Shown: piece after piece, positions 55,726 to 64,000 of the stretch | Layout of the letters: each line of letters starts with the position of its first letter | Position numbering within the stretch: position 1 is the stretch's first letter | Assembly (NCBI RefSeq): GCF_010729105.1 | Contig: NZ_AP022573.1 | Span: forward strand, 3,906,001 to 3,970,000 | From: Mycobacterium saskatchewanense | GTDB lineage: Bacteria > Actinomycetota > Actinomycetes > Mycobacteriales > Mycobacteriaceae | Direction: 5' to 3' | Length of the DNA stretch: 64,000 bases | Notes under the pieces: generated by a model | Database searches by the model: none | Told to the model about the DNA's origin: nothing | Seen by the model: the letters and a program-made list of their open reading frames with translations, nothing else | Program-made: the position numbers and the translations under genes

Positions 55726-56016
55726 ATGACGACCGCGCACGGATATTCCGAGCAGAAGGACAACTACGCCAAGAGGCTGCGGCGCATCGAGGGCCAGGTG
55801 CGGGGCATCGCCCGGATGATCGACGAGGACAAGTACTGCATCGACGTCCTCACCCAGATCAGCGCCGTCAACAGCGCCCTGCGCTCGGTGGCGCTGAACC
55901 TGCTCGACGAGCACCTTAGCCACTGCGTCACCAACGCGGTCGCCGAGGGCGGCGGCCAGGCCGACGAGAAGCTGGCCGAGGCCTCCGCGGCCATCGCGCG
56001 GCTGGTTCGTTCCTGA
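55726..56016 (+). CDS. ricR: RicR, copper-sensing CsoR-family repressor
   Basis: The 96-residue protein shows RLRRIEGQVRGIARMIDEDK followed by YCIDVLTQISAV, and LLDEHLSHCV: the C-H-C Cu(I) site of CsoR/RicR. It represses the copper-defence regulon, which in M. tuberculosis includes mymT, ricR and lpqS. The AGGAG is only one base from the ATG, so translation probably starts on a leaderless message rather than at that site. Confidence 0.95.
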   Translation: MTTAHGYSEQKDNYAKRLRRIEGQVRGIARMIDEDKYCIDVLTQISAVNSALRSVALNLLDEHLSHCVTNAVAEGGGQADEKLAEASAAIARLVRS

Positions 56017-56128
56017 TCGCCTAGGGCGTGTTGAAACGAAAGAATGCATGAACCCGTTGCCGCGGTGCGTACCGTAGGGGCAGCGTGGTCGTGTCGGCGG
56101 TATTGCCGGCCCATCCCGCAACCGACCT

Positions 56129-57370
56129 ATGACTGCCATGACAGCCGAAACCACTGTTGCCACGCGAACGTGGACGCCACGCATCGCGGCACAGCTGGCC
56201 GTGCTGGCCGCGGCGGCTTTCACCTACGTCACCGCGGAAATCCTGCCGGTGGGCGCGCTGTCCTCGATCGCGCGGAACCTGCACGTCAGCGTCGTCCTCG
56301 TCGGGACCTTGCTGTCCTGGTACGCGCTGGTGGCGGCCCTGTCGACCTTCCCGCTGGTGCGCTGGACGGCGCACTGGCCGCGGCGGCGCGCCCTGGTGGT
56401 GAGCCTGGCGTGCCTGACCGCCTCCCAGCTGATCTCCGCGCTGGCCCCGAACTTCGCCGTGCTGGCCGCCGGGCGGGTGCTCTGCGCGGTCACCCACGGG
56501 CTGCTGTGGTCGGTCATCGCCCCGTTCGCCACCCGGCTGGTGCCGCCCAGCCATGCCGGCCGCGCCACGATGTCGATCTATATCGGGACCAGCTTGGCCC
56601 TCGTCATCGGTAGCCCGCTGACGGCCGCCATGAGCCTGATGTGGGGCTGGCGGCTCGCGGCGGTCAGCGTCACGGTCGCGGCGGCCGTCGTCACGGTGGC
56701 CGCCCGGCTCCTGTTGCCGGCGATGGTGCTCAGCAACGACCAGCTCGCCTGCGTCGGCCCGCGCGCCCGGCATCACCGCAACCGCCGGCTGATCATCCTC
56801 AGCCTCATCACGATGGTCGGCGTCACCGGCCACTTCGTCTCGTACACCTACATCGTCGTGGTCATCCGCGAGGTGGTCGGCGTGCGCGGCGCGAACCTGG
56901 CCTGGGTGCTGGCCGCCTACGGCGCCGCCGGCGTGGTCGCCGTGGGCATGGTCGCGCGACCGCTGGACCGCCGGCCCCGCGGGGCGATCATCTTCTGCAT
57001 GGCCGGGTTGACCGTCGTGTTCGCCGTGCTGACGGGTCTGGCGTTCGGGGGCGAGCCCGTCGTGGCGACCGTGCTGATCGGAACGTGCGCGATCGTGCTG
57101 TGGGGTGCGATGGCGACGGCCGTGTCGCCGATGATGCAGGCCGCCGCCATGCGCAGCGGGGTCGACGACCCCGACGGGGCGTCGGGGCTGTACGTGACGG
57201 CGTTCCAGGTGGGCATCATGGCGGGGTCGCTGGTGGGCGGTCTTCTCTACGAGCGCAGCATCGCCCTGATGTTGACCGCTTCGGCCGGCCTGATGGCCGC
57301 GGCGCTGGCCGGTATGGCGGCCAATCGGCAGGTGCTCGACGTTGCGCCGGCAAGCTCACGTGATTCATAG
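56129..57370 (+). CDS. MFS transporter, drug efflux type (Rv0191-like)
   Basis: The 413-residue protein has twelve predicted helices and, in the first half, ILPVGALSSIARNLHVS and RWTAHWPRRRALVVS, the loop 2-3 signature of the DHA1/sugar-efflux group. A second pair occurs at RPLDRRPRGAIIFCM. The M. tuberculosis counterpart has been linked to chloramphenicol efflux. ATG 56129 or 56138 may be used. No ribosome site is obvious. Confidence 0.87.
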   Translation: MTAMTAETTVATRTWTPRIAAQLAVLAAAAFTYVTAEILPVGALSSIARNLHVSVVLVGTLLSWYALVAALSTFPLVRWTAHWPRRRALVVSLACLTASQLISALAPNFAVLAAGRVLCAVTHGLLWSVIAPFATRLVPPSHAGRATMSIYIGTSLALVIGSPLTAAMSLMWGWRLAAVSVTVAAAVVTVAARLLLPAMVLSNDQLACVGPRARHHRNRRLIILSLITMVGVTGHFVSYTYIVVVIREVVGVRGANLAWVLAAYGAAGVVAVGMVARPLDRRPRGAIIFCMAGLTVVFAVLTGLAFGGEPVVATVLIGTCAIVLWGAMATAVSPMMQAAAMRSGVDDPDGASGLYVTAFQVGIMAGSLVGGLLYERSIALMLTASAGLMAAALAGMAANRQVLDVAPASSRDS

Positions 57371-57476
57371 CTCGGCAGGTCAGCGACCCTAAACGGGTCC
57401 GGCGGGGGCCGCGGACCGGGTAGCCGGTTCCCGCGCTGTGCCAAACTATTTCCAGGACGTGTCTGGAGGGATGCAT

Positions 57477-58469
57477 ATGTCGGGCTGGACGAGGGGACGC
57501 TTCTTCGCCGCTCTGAACGCAGCCGGGTTGGCCGTTGTGTTGGTGCTGAGCGCCGGCACCGCGCTGGCGGATCCGGACCCGGCTCCCGGTGATCCGGGGG
57601 TGGCCGTCCCGCCCGGGCCGCCCTCCCCCCCGCCCGACCCGTTCGCGGCGCCCCCGCCGCCCAACCCGCTGGCGCCGCCTCCCTTCCTGCCGCCGCTCGG
57701 CCAGCCCGTCGCCGCGGGTCCCGCCGCCGGGCAGAACCCGAGCCCGTTCACCGGCGTCGCGCCGTTCGGCCCCCCGAAGATCGTCCCGGTCAACGGTTCG
57801 ACCGTGGGTGTCGGGCAGCCGATCATCGTCAACTTCCCCGCCCGCGTGGATGACGCCGGCGCGGCCATGGACGCCGTCCACGTCATGTCGACCCCGCCGG
57901 TGCCGGGCAAGTTCTACTGGATGACCCCGACGCAGCTGCGCTGGCGCCCGCTGAGCTTCTGGCCCGCCCACACCGCGGTGACCGTCGACGCGGGCGGCAC
58001 CGTGACCAGCTTCCAAACCGGTGACGCGCTGATCGCCACGGCGGACGACACGACCCACCAGCTGACCGTGACCCGCAACGGCACGGTGGAGAAGACCATC
58101 CCGATGTCAATGGGCATGTCGGCGGGCAATCACCAAACCCCCAACGGCACCTACTACGTGCAGGAGAAAATGCCGTCGGTGGTGATGGATTCTTCCACCT
58201 ACGGGGTCCCGGTCAACTCGACGTACGGCTACAAGGTGACCGTCGACCTGGCCGTCCGGTTCGACAACGTCGGCGACTTCGTGCACAGCGCACCGTGGTC
58301 GGTGGACGACCAGGGCAAGCGCGACGTCAGCCACGGCTGCATCAACATCAGCCCCTCGAACGCGAAGTGGTTCTTCGACAACTTCGGCCCCGGCGACGTG
58401 ATCGTCGTGAAGAACTCGAGCGGTGGGCCTTACCCGAAGAATGACGGCTCCGCCGACTGGATGAACTAG
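57477..58469 (+). CDS. L,D-transpeptidase (Rv0192/LdtMt4-like)
   Basis: The 330-residue exported enzyme has a signal sequence ([20 protein letters not shown]), a Pro-rich linker, an immunoglobulin-like domain ([20 protein letters not shown]) and a YkuD catalytic domain with the SHGC motif (Ser285, His286, Cys288) after [13 protein letters not shown]. It makes 3-3 peptidoglycan cross-links. ATG 57477 is favoured because GGAGG lies seven bases upstream; ATG 57471 sits too near it. Confidence 0.92.
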   Translation: MSGWTRGRFFAALNAAGLAVVLVLSAGTALADPDPAPGDPGVAVPPGPPSPPPDPFAAPPPPNPLAPPPFLPPLGQPVAAGPAAGQNPSPFTGVAPFGPPKIVPVNGSTVGVGQPIIVNFPARVDDAGAAMDAVHVMSTPPVPGKFYWMTPTQLRWRPLSFWPAHTAVTVDAGGTVTSFQTGDALIATADDTTHQLTVTRNGTVEKTIPMSMGMSAGNHQTPNGTYYVQEKMPSVVMDSSTYGVPVNSTYGYKVTVDLAVRFDNVGDFVHSAPWSVDDQGKRDVSHGCINISPSNAKWFFDNFGPGDVIVVKNSSGGPYPKNDGSADWMN

Positions 58470-58485
58470 CCCTCTCCCGCTCTGT

Positions 58486-58502
58486 GCGGAAGGGCCTTCC
58501 GC
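58486..58502 (+). terminator. Hairpin after the transpeptidase gene
   Basis: GCGGAAG-GGC-CTTCCGC is a perfect seven-bp stem with a three-base loop, 17 bases past the L,D-transpeptidase stop. There is no U-tract. Probable terminator or 3' stabiliser. Confidence 0.5.
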
Positions 58503-58514
58503 GCGCCCGGCGGT

Positions 58515-58534
58515 TATGTATAGCATCATACATA
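58515..58534 (+). promoter_or_regulatory. Palindromic operator before the TetR-oxidoreductase pair
   Basis: TATGTAT (58515-58521) and ATACATA (58528-58534) form a perfect seven-bp inverted repeat with a six-bp spacer. A TAGCAT -10-like element (58521-58526) lies between the arms. The TetR protein encoded 20 bp downstream is the likely binder, giving autoregulation of the operon. Confidence 0.75.
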
Positions 58535-58554
58535 CCCCCGGCCGAGGAGCGGCG

Positions 58555-59148
58555 ATGCGAAGCCACCGCGAGCAGATGGTCGTCTCGGCCGCGCTGCTGA
58601 TCAGGGAGCGCGGCGCGCGCGCCACCGCGATCTCGGACGTGCTGCAGCACAGCGGCGCGCCGCGCGGGTCCGCCTACCACTACTTCCCGGGTGGGCGCAC
58701 CCAGTTGCTCTGCGAGGCGGTGGACTACGCCGGTGACCACGTCGGCGCCGTCATCGCCGCGGCCGAGAGTGGCCTCGAACTGCTGGACACGCTGATCGGC
58801 AAGTACCGCCGCCAATTGCTCGACAGCGACTTCCGCGCCGGGTGCCCGGTTGTCGCGGTCTCCGTCGAATCCGGTGACGAGCAGGACCGCGAGCGGATGG
58901 CCCCGGTGATCGAGCGCGCGACGGCGGTGTTCGACCGCTGGACGTCCCAGATCACCCAGCGCCTCGTCTCCGATGGCATCCCGACCGAGACCGCCGCCGA
59001 ACTGTCGATGCTGACCACGTCGGCGATCGAGGGCGCGATCGTGCTGGCCCGGGTCCGGCGTGACGTGGCGCCCCTGGATCTCATCCACCGTCAGCTGCGC
59101 AGCTCGCTGCTGGCCGCCCTGGGAAGGAACCCCGACGATGACCGCTGA
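58555..59148 (+). CDS. TetR-family regulator (Rv0196-like)
   Basis: The 197-residue protein has the TetR helix-turn-helix (TAISDVLQHSGAPRGSAYHY, then FPGGRTQLLCEAV) in the LmrA/YxaF-like subgroup and a C-terminal ligand domain with GCPVVAVSVES. ATG 58555 has AGGAG five bases upstream. It overlaps the oxidoreductase by 11 bp, so the repressor and its target are co-expressed. Confidence 0.88.
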   Translation: MRSHREQMVVSAALLIRERGARATAISDVLQHSGAPRGSAYHYFPGGRTQLLCEAVDYAGDHVGAVIAAAESGLELLDTLIGKYRRQLLDSDFRAGCPVVAVSVESGDEQDRERMAPVIERATAVFDRWTSQITQRLVSDGIPTETAAELSMLTTSAIEGAIVLARVRRDVAPLDLIHRQLRSSLLAALGRNPDDDR

Positions 59149-61369
59149 ATGGCAGCCCACCGCCTGCATCCTCTGCGAGTGCAACTGCGGCATCGTCGTC
59201 CAAGTCGAGGACGGCCATTTGGCCAAGATCCGCGGCGACAAGAACCATCCGGCGTCGCAGGGCTACACCTGCAACAAGGCGCTGCGGCTGGACCACTACC
59301 AGAACAACCGGGCCCGCCTGACATCGCCGATGCGCCGCCGGCCCGACGGCACCTACGAAGAAATCGATTGGGACACCGCGATCGTCGAGATCGCCGAGGG
59401 CTTCAGGCATATCCGTGACACCTACGGCGGCGACAAGATCTTCTACTATGGCGGCGGCGGGCAGGGCAACCACCTGGGCGGGGCCTACAGCGGCGCCTTC
59501 CTGAAGGCGCTGGGGTCGAAGTACCGGTCGAATGCGTTGGCGCAGGAGAAGACCGGCGAGGCCTGGGTCGACGGGCACCTGTACGGCGGCCATACCCGCG
59601 GCGAGTTCGAGCACGCCGAGGTTGCGGTGTTCGTCGGCAAGAACCCATGGATGTCGCAGAGCTTCCCCCGGGCGCGCGTGGTGCTCAACGAGATCGCCAA
59701 GGACCCGGCCCGGTCGATGATCGTGATCGACCCGGTGGTCACCGACACGGCGAAAATGTCCGACTTCCACCTGCGGGTGCACCCCGGAACCGACGCCTGG
59801 TGCCTGGCCGCGATGGCTGCCGTCCTCGTTCAGGAAAGCCTGTGCGACGAGGCTTTTCTCGCCGAACATGTGCGCGGGGCCGACACCGTGCGCGACGCGT
59901 TGCGCGACGTCTCGGTCCGCGACTACGCGCTGCGCTGCGGGGTCGACGAAGAGCTGGTGCGGGCCGCGGCACGGCGCATCGGCACCGCCGCCAGCGTCGC
60001 GGTGTTCGAAGACCTCGGCATCCAGCAGGCGCCCAACAGCACTCTGAGCTCCTACTTGAACAAGCTGCTGTGGATCTTCACCGGCAACTTCGCGAAAAAG
60101 GGTGGGCAGCACCTGCATTCGTCGGTGGCGTCATTGTTCAGCACGGTGTCGGGCCGCACCCCCGTCACCGGCGCGCCGATCATCGCCGGCCTGGTGCCGT
60201 CCAACGTCGTGCCCGAGGAAATCCTCACCGATCACCCGGACCGGTTCCGGGCCATGATCGTCGAAAGCGGGAACCCCGCCCACTCGCTGGCCGACTCGAC
60301 GGCGTGCCGGGAGGCGTTCCGATCGCTGGAGCTGATGGTGGTCGTCGATGTGGCGATGACCGAGACGGCCAGGCTGGCGCACTACGTGTTGCCCGCCGCG
60401 TCGCAATACGAGAAGCCCGAGGCCACCTTCTTCAATTTCGAGTTCCCGCACAATGGCTTTCACCTGCGGCGGCCGCTGCTCGAACCGCTGGGGGGCACGC
60501 TGCCCGAACCGGAGATCTGGGCCCGGCTGGTGCGGGCGCTCGGCGTCGTCGACGACGCGGACCTGCGTCCGTTGCGCGAGGCCGCCCTACGCGGCCGTCA
60601 GGCGTACGCCGAGGCGTTCCTCTCCGCGGTGTCCGCCAATCCGACTCTGGCGCGGCTGGTTCCGTATGTGCTCTACGAGACGCTCGGCCCGACGCTGCCC
60701 GACGGCATGGCCGGCGCGGCCGCCGTCTGGGGGCTGGCCCAGAAGGTCGCGATGACCTACCCCGAGGCCGTACGCCGGGCCGGCCATGCCGACGGCAACG
60801 CGCTGTTCGACGCCATCCTGGACAGCCCGTCAGGCGTGGTGTTCACCGCCCACAACTACGAGGACGATTTCGCGCTGATCGGCCACGCCGACCACAAGAT
60901 CGCGCTGGAGATTCCCGAAATGCTCGCCGACCTGCGGGCACTCGCCGAGGCGCCACTGCGGCTGACCACGGCGGAGTTTCCCATTGTGCTGTCGGTGGGC
61001 GAGCGGCGGGCCTACACCGCCAACGACATCATCCGCGACCCGTCCTGGCGCAAGCGTGACACCGACGGGGCGCTGCGCGTCAGCGTCGAAGACGCCCAGC
61101 ACCTCGGGCTCGTCGACGGGGGCCGGGCGCGCATCAGCACCGCGGCCGGCAGCGCGGAGGCCACCGTCGAGGTCACCGAGACCATGCTGGCCGGACACGC
61201 AGCCCTGCCCAACGGTTTCGGCCTCGACTACGTCGGGCCCGACGGGCAGACCGTCGTTCCGGGTGTCGCCCCGAACGCGCTCACCTCCACCCGGTGGCGC
61301 GACCCCTACGCCGGCACGCCCTGGCACAAGCACGTTCCCGCCCGCATCGAACTGTGCCCGGCCGGGTGA
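59138..61369 (+). CDS. Molybdopterin oxidoreductase, formate dehydrogenase-like (Rv0197-like)
   Basis: The 743-residue enzyme has a [4Fe-4S] site in TACILCECNCG (Cys10, 13, 17) and YTCNKAL (fourth cysteine near 45), then molybdopterin-binding segments (KIFYYGGGGQGNHLGGAYSG, VAVFVGKNPWMSQSFPRAR) and the C-terminal MopB fold (VLSVGERRAYTANDIIRDP). Substrate is not known; formate or a small aldehyde/carboxylate is conceivable. ATG 59138 overlaps the TetR stop. It ends one base before zmp1 on the other strand. Confidence 0.88.
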   Translation: MTAEWQPTACILCECNCGIVVQVEDGHLAKIRGDKNHPASQGYTCNKALRLDHYQNNRARLTSPMRRRPDGTYEEIDWDTAIVEIAEGFRHIRDTYGGDKIFYYGGGGQGNHLGGAYSGAFLKALGSKYRSNALAQEKTGEAWVDGHLYGGHTRGEFEHAEVAVFVGKNPWMSQSFPRARVVLNEIAKDPARSMIVIDPVVTDTAKMSDFHLRVHPGTDAWCLAAMAAVLVQESLCDEAFLAEHVRGADTVRDALRDVSVRDYALRCGVDEELVRAAARRIGTAASVAVFEDLGIQQAPNSTLSSYLNKLLWIFTGNFAKKGGQHLHSSVASLFSTVSGRTPVTGAPIIAGLVPSNVVPEEILTDHPDRFRAMIVESGNPAHSLADSTACREAFRSLELMVVVDVAMTETARLAHYVLPAASQYEKPEATFFNFEFPHNGFHLRRPLLEPLGGTLPEPEIWARLVRALGVVDDADLRPLREAALRGRQAYAEAFLSAVSANPTLARLVPYVLYETLGPTLPDGMAGAAAVWGLAQKVAMTYPEAVRRAGHADGNALFDAILDSPSGVVFTAHNYEDDFALIGHADHKIALEIPEMLADLRALAEAPLRLTTAEFPIVLSVGERRAYTANDIIRDPSWRKRDTDGALRVSVEDAQHLGLVDGGRARISTAAGSAEATVEVTETMLAGHAALPNGFGLDYVGPDGQTVVPGVAPNALTSTRWRDPYAGTPWHKHVPARIELCPAG

Positions 61370-61370
61370 C

Positions 61371-63356
61371 CTAGTTCCAGATCCTGACCCGGCGCCGCGG
61401 CTCCAGGAACAAGGCGTCGCCCTCGGACACCTCGAACGCCTCGTAAAAGGCGTCGATGTTGCGGATCACCCCGTTGCACCGGAACTCCGGCGGCGAGTGC
61501 GGATCGATCGCCAGCCGCCGGATCGCCTCAGCCACACGGGATTTGGTGCGCCACACCTGCGCCCAGCCGTAGAACACGCGCTGCACGCCGGTGAGGCCGT
61601 CGATGACGGGGGCGGCTTGTCCATTAAGGGACAACTGGTAGGCGAGCAGCGCGATGGACAGCCCGCCCAAGTCGCCGATGTTCTCGCCGACGGTGAACGC
61701 GCCATTCACGTGGTGACTCGCGTCAAGTCCCCTCGGCGTGTAGGCGTCGTACTGCTCGATGAGCGCCTTGGTCCGCGCGCCGAACTCGGTGCGGTCCTCG
61801 TCGGTCCACCAGTCGACCAGGTTGCCGTCGCCGTCGTACTTCGCGCCCTGGTCGTCGAAGCCGTGCCCGATCTCGTGACCGATCACCGCGCCGATCCCGC
61901 CGTAGTTGGCGGCGTCGTCGGCCTCGGCATCGAAGAACGGCGGCTGCAGAATGGCCGCGGGAAAGACGATTTCGTTCATGCCCGGGTTGTAGTAGGCGTT
62001 GACGGTCTGCGGCGTCATGAACCACTCGTCTCTGTCCACCGGGCCGCCCAGCTTCGCCACCTCGCGGTCGTGGTTGACGGCGTAGCCGCGGCGGTAGTTG
62101 CCGTAGAGGTCGTCGCGCTCGACCTGCAGCGCGGAGTAGTCGCGCCACTTCGAGGGGTAGCCGACCTTGGCGGTGAACTTCTCCAGCTTGCGCAGCGCCC
62201 GCTCGCGGGTTTGCGGCGTCATCCAGTCCAGGTCGTTGATGGACTGCCGGTAAGCCGCCTTGAGGTTCTCCACCAGCGCGTCCATGCGCGCCTTGGCCTC
62301 CGGCGGGAAATGCTGCTGCACGTACAGCTTTCCGACGGCGTCACCCATCAGGTTCTCGACCAGCGACACCGCCCGCTTCCAGCGGTCCCGGATCTGCTCC
62401 GCCCCGGTCAGCCGTCGGCCGTAGAAGTCGAAGTCCGCGGCGACGATGGCGTCGGTCAGCCACGGCGCACGCGCGCGGATCACCCGCCAGCGTGCCCAGG
62501 ACTTCCAGTCCTCCAGGTCCTCGCCGGCCCACAGGGTCGCGAACGCGGTCAGGTAATCGGGTTGGCGCACAACGACTTCGGCGGCCGCCTCAGGACTGCT
62601 GCCCAGCGCGCGCACCCACCCGGCCCAGTCGAAGCCCGCCCCTTCGGCCTCGAGATCGGCGAAAGCGCGCAGGTTGTAGCTCAGCTCGGCGTCGCGGCGC
62701 TTGACCACGTCCCAGTGGGCGGCCGCCAGTTTGGCCTCCAGGGCCACGATCCGCGCCGCCGTGTCGGTGTGGTCGCCCTGATCCTCGCCGAACACGAGGG
62801 CGAACATCCGCGCGATGTGCCCGGGGTAGGCCGCCAGGACCTCGGCGTGCCGCTCCTCGCGGTAATACGATTCGTCGGGCAGCCCGAGGCCGGACTGGTT
62901 GAGGTAGACCAGGTAGCGCGACGAGTCCTTGGCGTCGGTGTCGATGTACACGCCGATGCCGCCGCCCACCCCGGTGCGTTGCAGGGCACCCACCGCTGCG
63001 GCCAGCGCGGCGGCGTCCGTGGCCCCGTCGATCGAGGCGAGCTCGTCCAGCAGCGGTTGCACGCCTCGGCGTTCGACCGTCTCCTCGTCGAGGAAACTGG
63101 CGTACAGGTCGCCGATGCGCTGCGCGTCGGTACCCGGCGCGCCGCCGGCCTCGCTGGCCTCGATGATCAGGTCCCGGACCTGCTCCTCGGCGCGGTCGTA
63201 GAGGTGACGGAAGGCGCCGTCGGTGGCCCGGTCGGCCGGTATCTCGTAATCGTCCAGCCAGCGGCCGTTGACGTGGCCGAACAGGTCGTCCTGGGGGCGG
63301 GCGGTTGCGTCGACGTAGCTCAGGTCGATACCGGAGCGGATGGCCTCTACTGTCAC
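61371..63356 (-). CDS. zmp1: Zmp1, M13-family zinc metalloprotease
   Basis: The 661-residue neprilysin-like enzyme has AVIGHEIGHGFDDQGAKYDG (HExxH: His494, Glu495, His498), NAYYNPGMNEIVFPAAIL for the substrate-binding NAYY motif, and GENIGDLGGLSIAL with the third zinc ligand glutamate. Length matches M. tuberculosis Zmp1, which limits inflammasome activation in macrophages. GTG 63356 is the start; no signal peptide, as known for this protein. Confidence 0.95.
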   Translation of the reverse strand: MTVEAIRSGIDLSYVDATARPQDDLFGHVNGRWLDDYEIPADRATDGAFRHLYDRAEEQVRDLIIEASEAGGAPGTDAQRIGDLYASFLDEETVERRGVQPLLDELASIDGATDAAALAAAVGALQRTGVGGGIGVYIDTDAKDSSRYLVYLNQSGLGLPDESYYREERHAEVLAAYPGHIARMFALVFGEDQGDHTDTAARIVALEAKLAAAHWDVVKRRDAELSYNLRAFADLEAEGAGFDWAGWVRALGSSPEAAAEVVVRQPDYLTAFATLWAGEDLEDWKSWARWRVIRARAPWLTDAIVAADFDFYGRRLTGAEQIRDRWKRAVSLVENLMGDAVGKLYVQQHFPPEAKARMDALVENLKAAYRQSINDLDWMTPQTRERALRKLEKFTAKVGYPSKWRDYSALQVERDDLYGNYRRGYAVNHDREVAKLGGPVDRDEWFMTPQTVNAYYNPGMNEIVFPAAILQPPFFDAEADDAANYGGIGAVIGHEIGHGFDDQGAKYDGDGNLVDWWTDEDRTEFGARTKALIEQYDAYTPRGLDASHHVNGAFTVGENIGDLGGLSIALLAYQLSLNGQAAPVIDGLTGVQRVFYGWAQVWRTKSRVAEAIRRLAIDPHSPPEFRCNGVIRNIDAFYEAFEVSEGDALFLEPRRRVRIWN

Positions 63357-63398
63357 CCCGCCATCCTTCCATCTTCATTTGGGTGCAACGATCGGGCC

Positions 63399-64000
63399 AT
63401 GCCCGACGGCGACCCCACCGAGCCACCCCCCGACGACGAACCGGCCGGCGCCGATTCGGCGTCCGAACCCGCAGGCGGAGCCATGTTTTCCGGCTACGGC
63501 GTCGCGTCGGCCGCCCTCGGCCTGCTGTCGGTCGCGGCGGTCGCGCTCGGTGTCTTCATCTGGTCCGGACACCGTGACGAGGAGGCCGAGCGTTCGTACC
63601 TCACCCGCGTCATGGAGTCCGCCGCCGAATGGACGAACGTGCTGATCAACATGAACAGCGGCAACGTGGACGCCAGCCTGCAGCGGCTGCACGACGGGAC
63701 GGTCGGTGAGCTGAACACCGACTTCGACGCGGCCGTCCAGCCCTACCGCCAGGTGGTGCAGAAGCTGCAGGCCAAGAGCACCGGCCGGATCGAGGCGGTG
63801 GCCATCGAGTCGGTGCACCACGAACTGGACACCCAGCCCGGTGGCGGGAAGCCGAAAGATGTGGTCACCACCAAGCTGCCGCCCTTCGCCAGCCGCACGG
63901 ACTCGGTGCTGCTGGTCGCCACGTCGATCAGCGAGAACGCCGGCGGCAAGCCGACGACGGTGCACTGGAATCTGCGGTTGGACGTGTCCGACGTGGACGG
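63399..64000 (+). CDS. omamA: OmamA-like orphaned Mce-associated protein (Rv0199-like), partial
   Basis: ATG 63399 opens a frame that runs off the right edge (at least 200 residues). It has an acidic, Pro-rich head (EPPPDDEPAGADSASEP), one membrane helix (GVASAALGLLSVAAVALGVF) and a Mam-type domain (YLTRVMESAAEWTNVLINMN). OmamA in M. tuberculosis stabilises the Mce ATPase and aids cholesterol import. It is divergent from zmp1 (42-bp gap). Confidence 0.9.
   Translation, partial: MPDGDPTEPPPDDEPAGADSASEPAGGAMFSGYGVASAALGLLSVAAVALGVFIWSGHRDEEAERSYLTRVMESAAEWTNVLINMNSGNVDASLQRLHDGTVGELNTDFDAAVQPYRQVVQKLQAKSTGRIEAVAIESVHHELDTQPGGGKPKDVVTTKLPPFASRTDSVLLVATSISENAGGKPTTVHWNLRLDVSDVD

Overview
The window is high-GC actinobacterial DNA that reads as the chromosome of a Mycobacterium, probably a slow-grower of the M. 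avium complex type. The evidence is a complete mce1 locus, a PPE protein, a 13E12-type HNH relic, MIRU-like repeats, and a gene order that follows M. tuberculosis Rv0163 to Rv0199 for most of its length. Names and Rv equivalents rest on remembered family and synteny knowledge, because no database search was run. I saw no rRNA, tRNA, CRISPR array or intact insertion sequence. Layout: 1-11 kb is an accessory catabolic and regulatory stretch. It holds a cut-off amidohydrolase, a YWTD-type propeller, a PucR regulator, a LuxR-family regulator lacking its ATPase half, a DUF427 protein, a 13E12 pseudogene, a class III CoA-transferase, an unknown protein, an enolase-superfamily enzyme and a hydroxyacid-oxoacid transhydrogenase. 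10.6-30.4 kb is the conserved Mce1 region: thioesterase, SRPBCC protein, mce1R, fadD5, yrbE1A/B, mce1A-F, four Mce-associated genes, a YoaK-type protein, lprO and an Rv0180c-like membrane protein. Most of its genes overlap by 1-34 bp, so it is a translationally coupled lipid-import operon. 30.5-38.4 kb carries pirin, an inserted accessory patch (IclR, DapB-like dehydrogenase, TetR relic, alpha/beta hydrolase), sigG, a monoglyceride lipase, and two small conserved genes preceded by a MIRU-like repeat. 38.6-51.6 kb, at the site where M. tuberculosis has bglS, is an uncharacterised operon behind two adjoining IdeR-like iron boxes: a 30-codon leader ORF, a PPE-PPW protein, an FAD monooxygenase, an ABC exporter (ATPase plus large permease), a UbiA prenyltransferase, a PLP aminotransferase, a 1053-residue fused thiamine-diphosphate enzyme and a P450. 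It looks like a small-molecule biosynthesis and export cluster tied to iron status, and is the best candidate for an undescribed system. 51.6-56.0 kb is metal biology: a TetR regulator with a double palindromic operator in front of an HmuO-type heme oxygenase, then the copper metallothionein mymT (48 residues) and the copper sensor ricR, each with a RicR box placed identically against its -10 element. An O-methyltransferase and ilvD lie between them. 56.1-64 kb is conserved again: an MFS exporter, an L,D-transpeptidase, a TetR regulator overlapping a molybdopterin oxidoreductase, zmp1 and the start of an OmamA-like protein.
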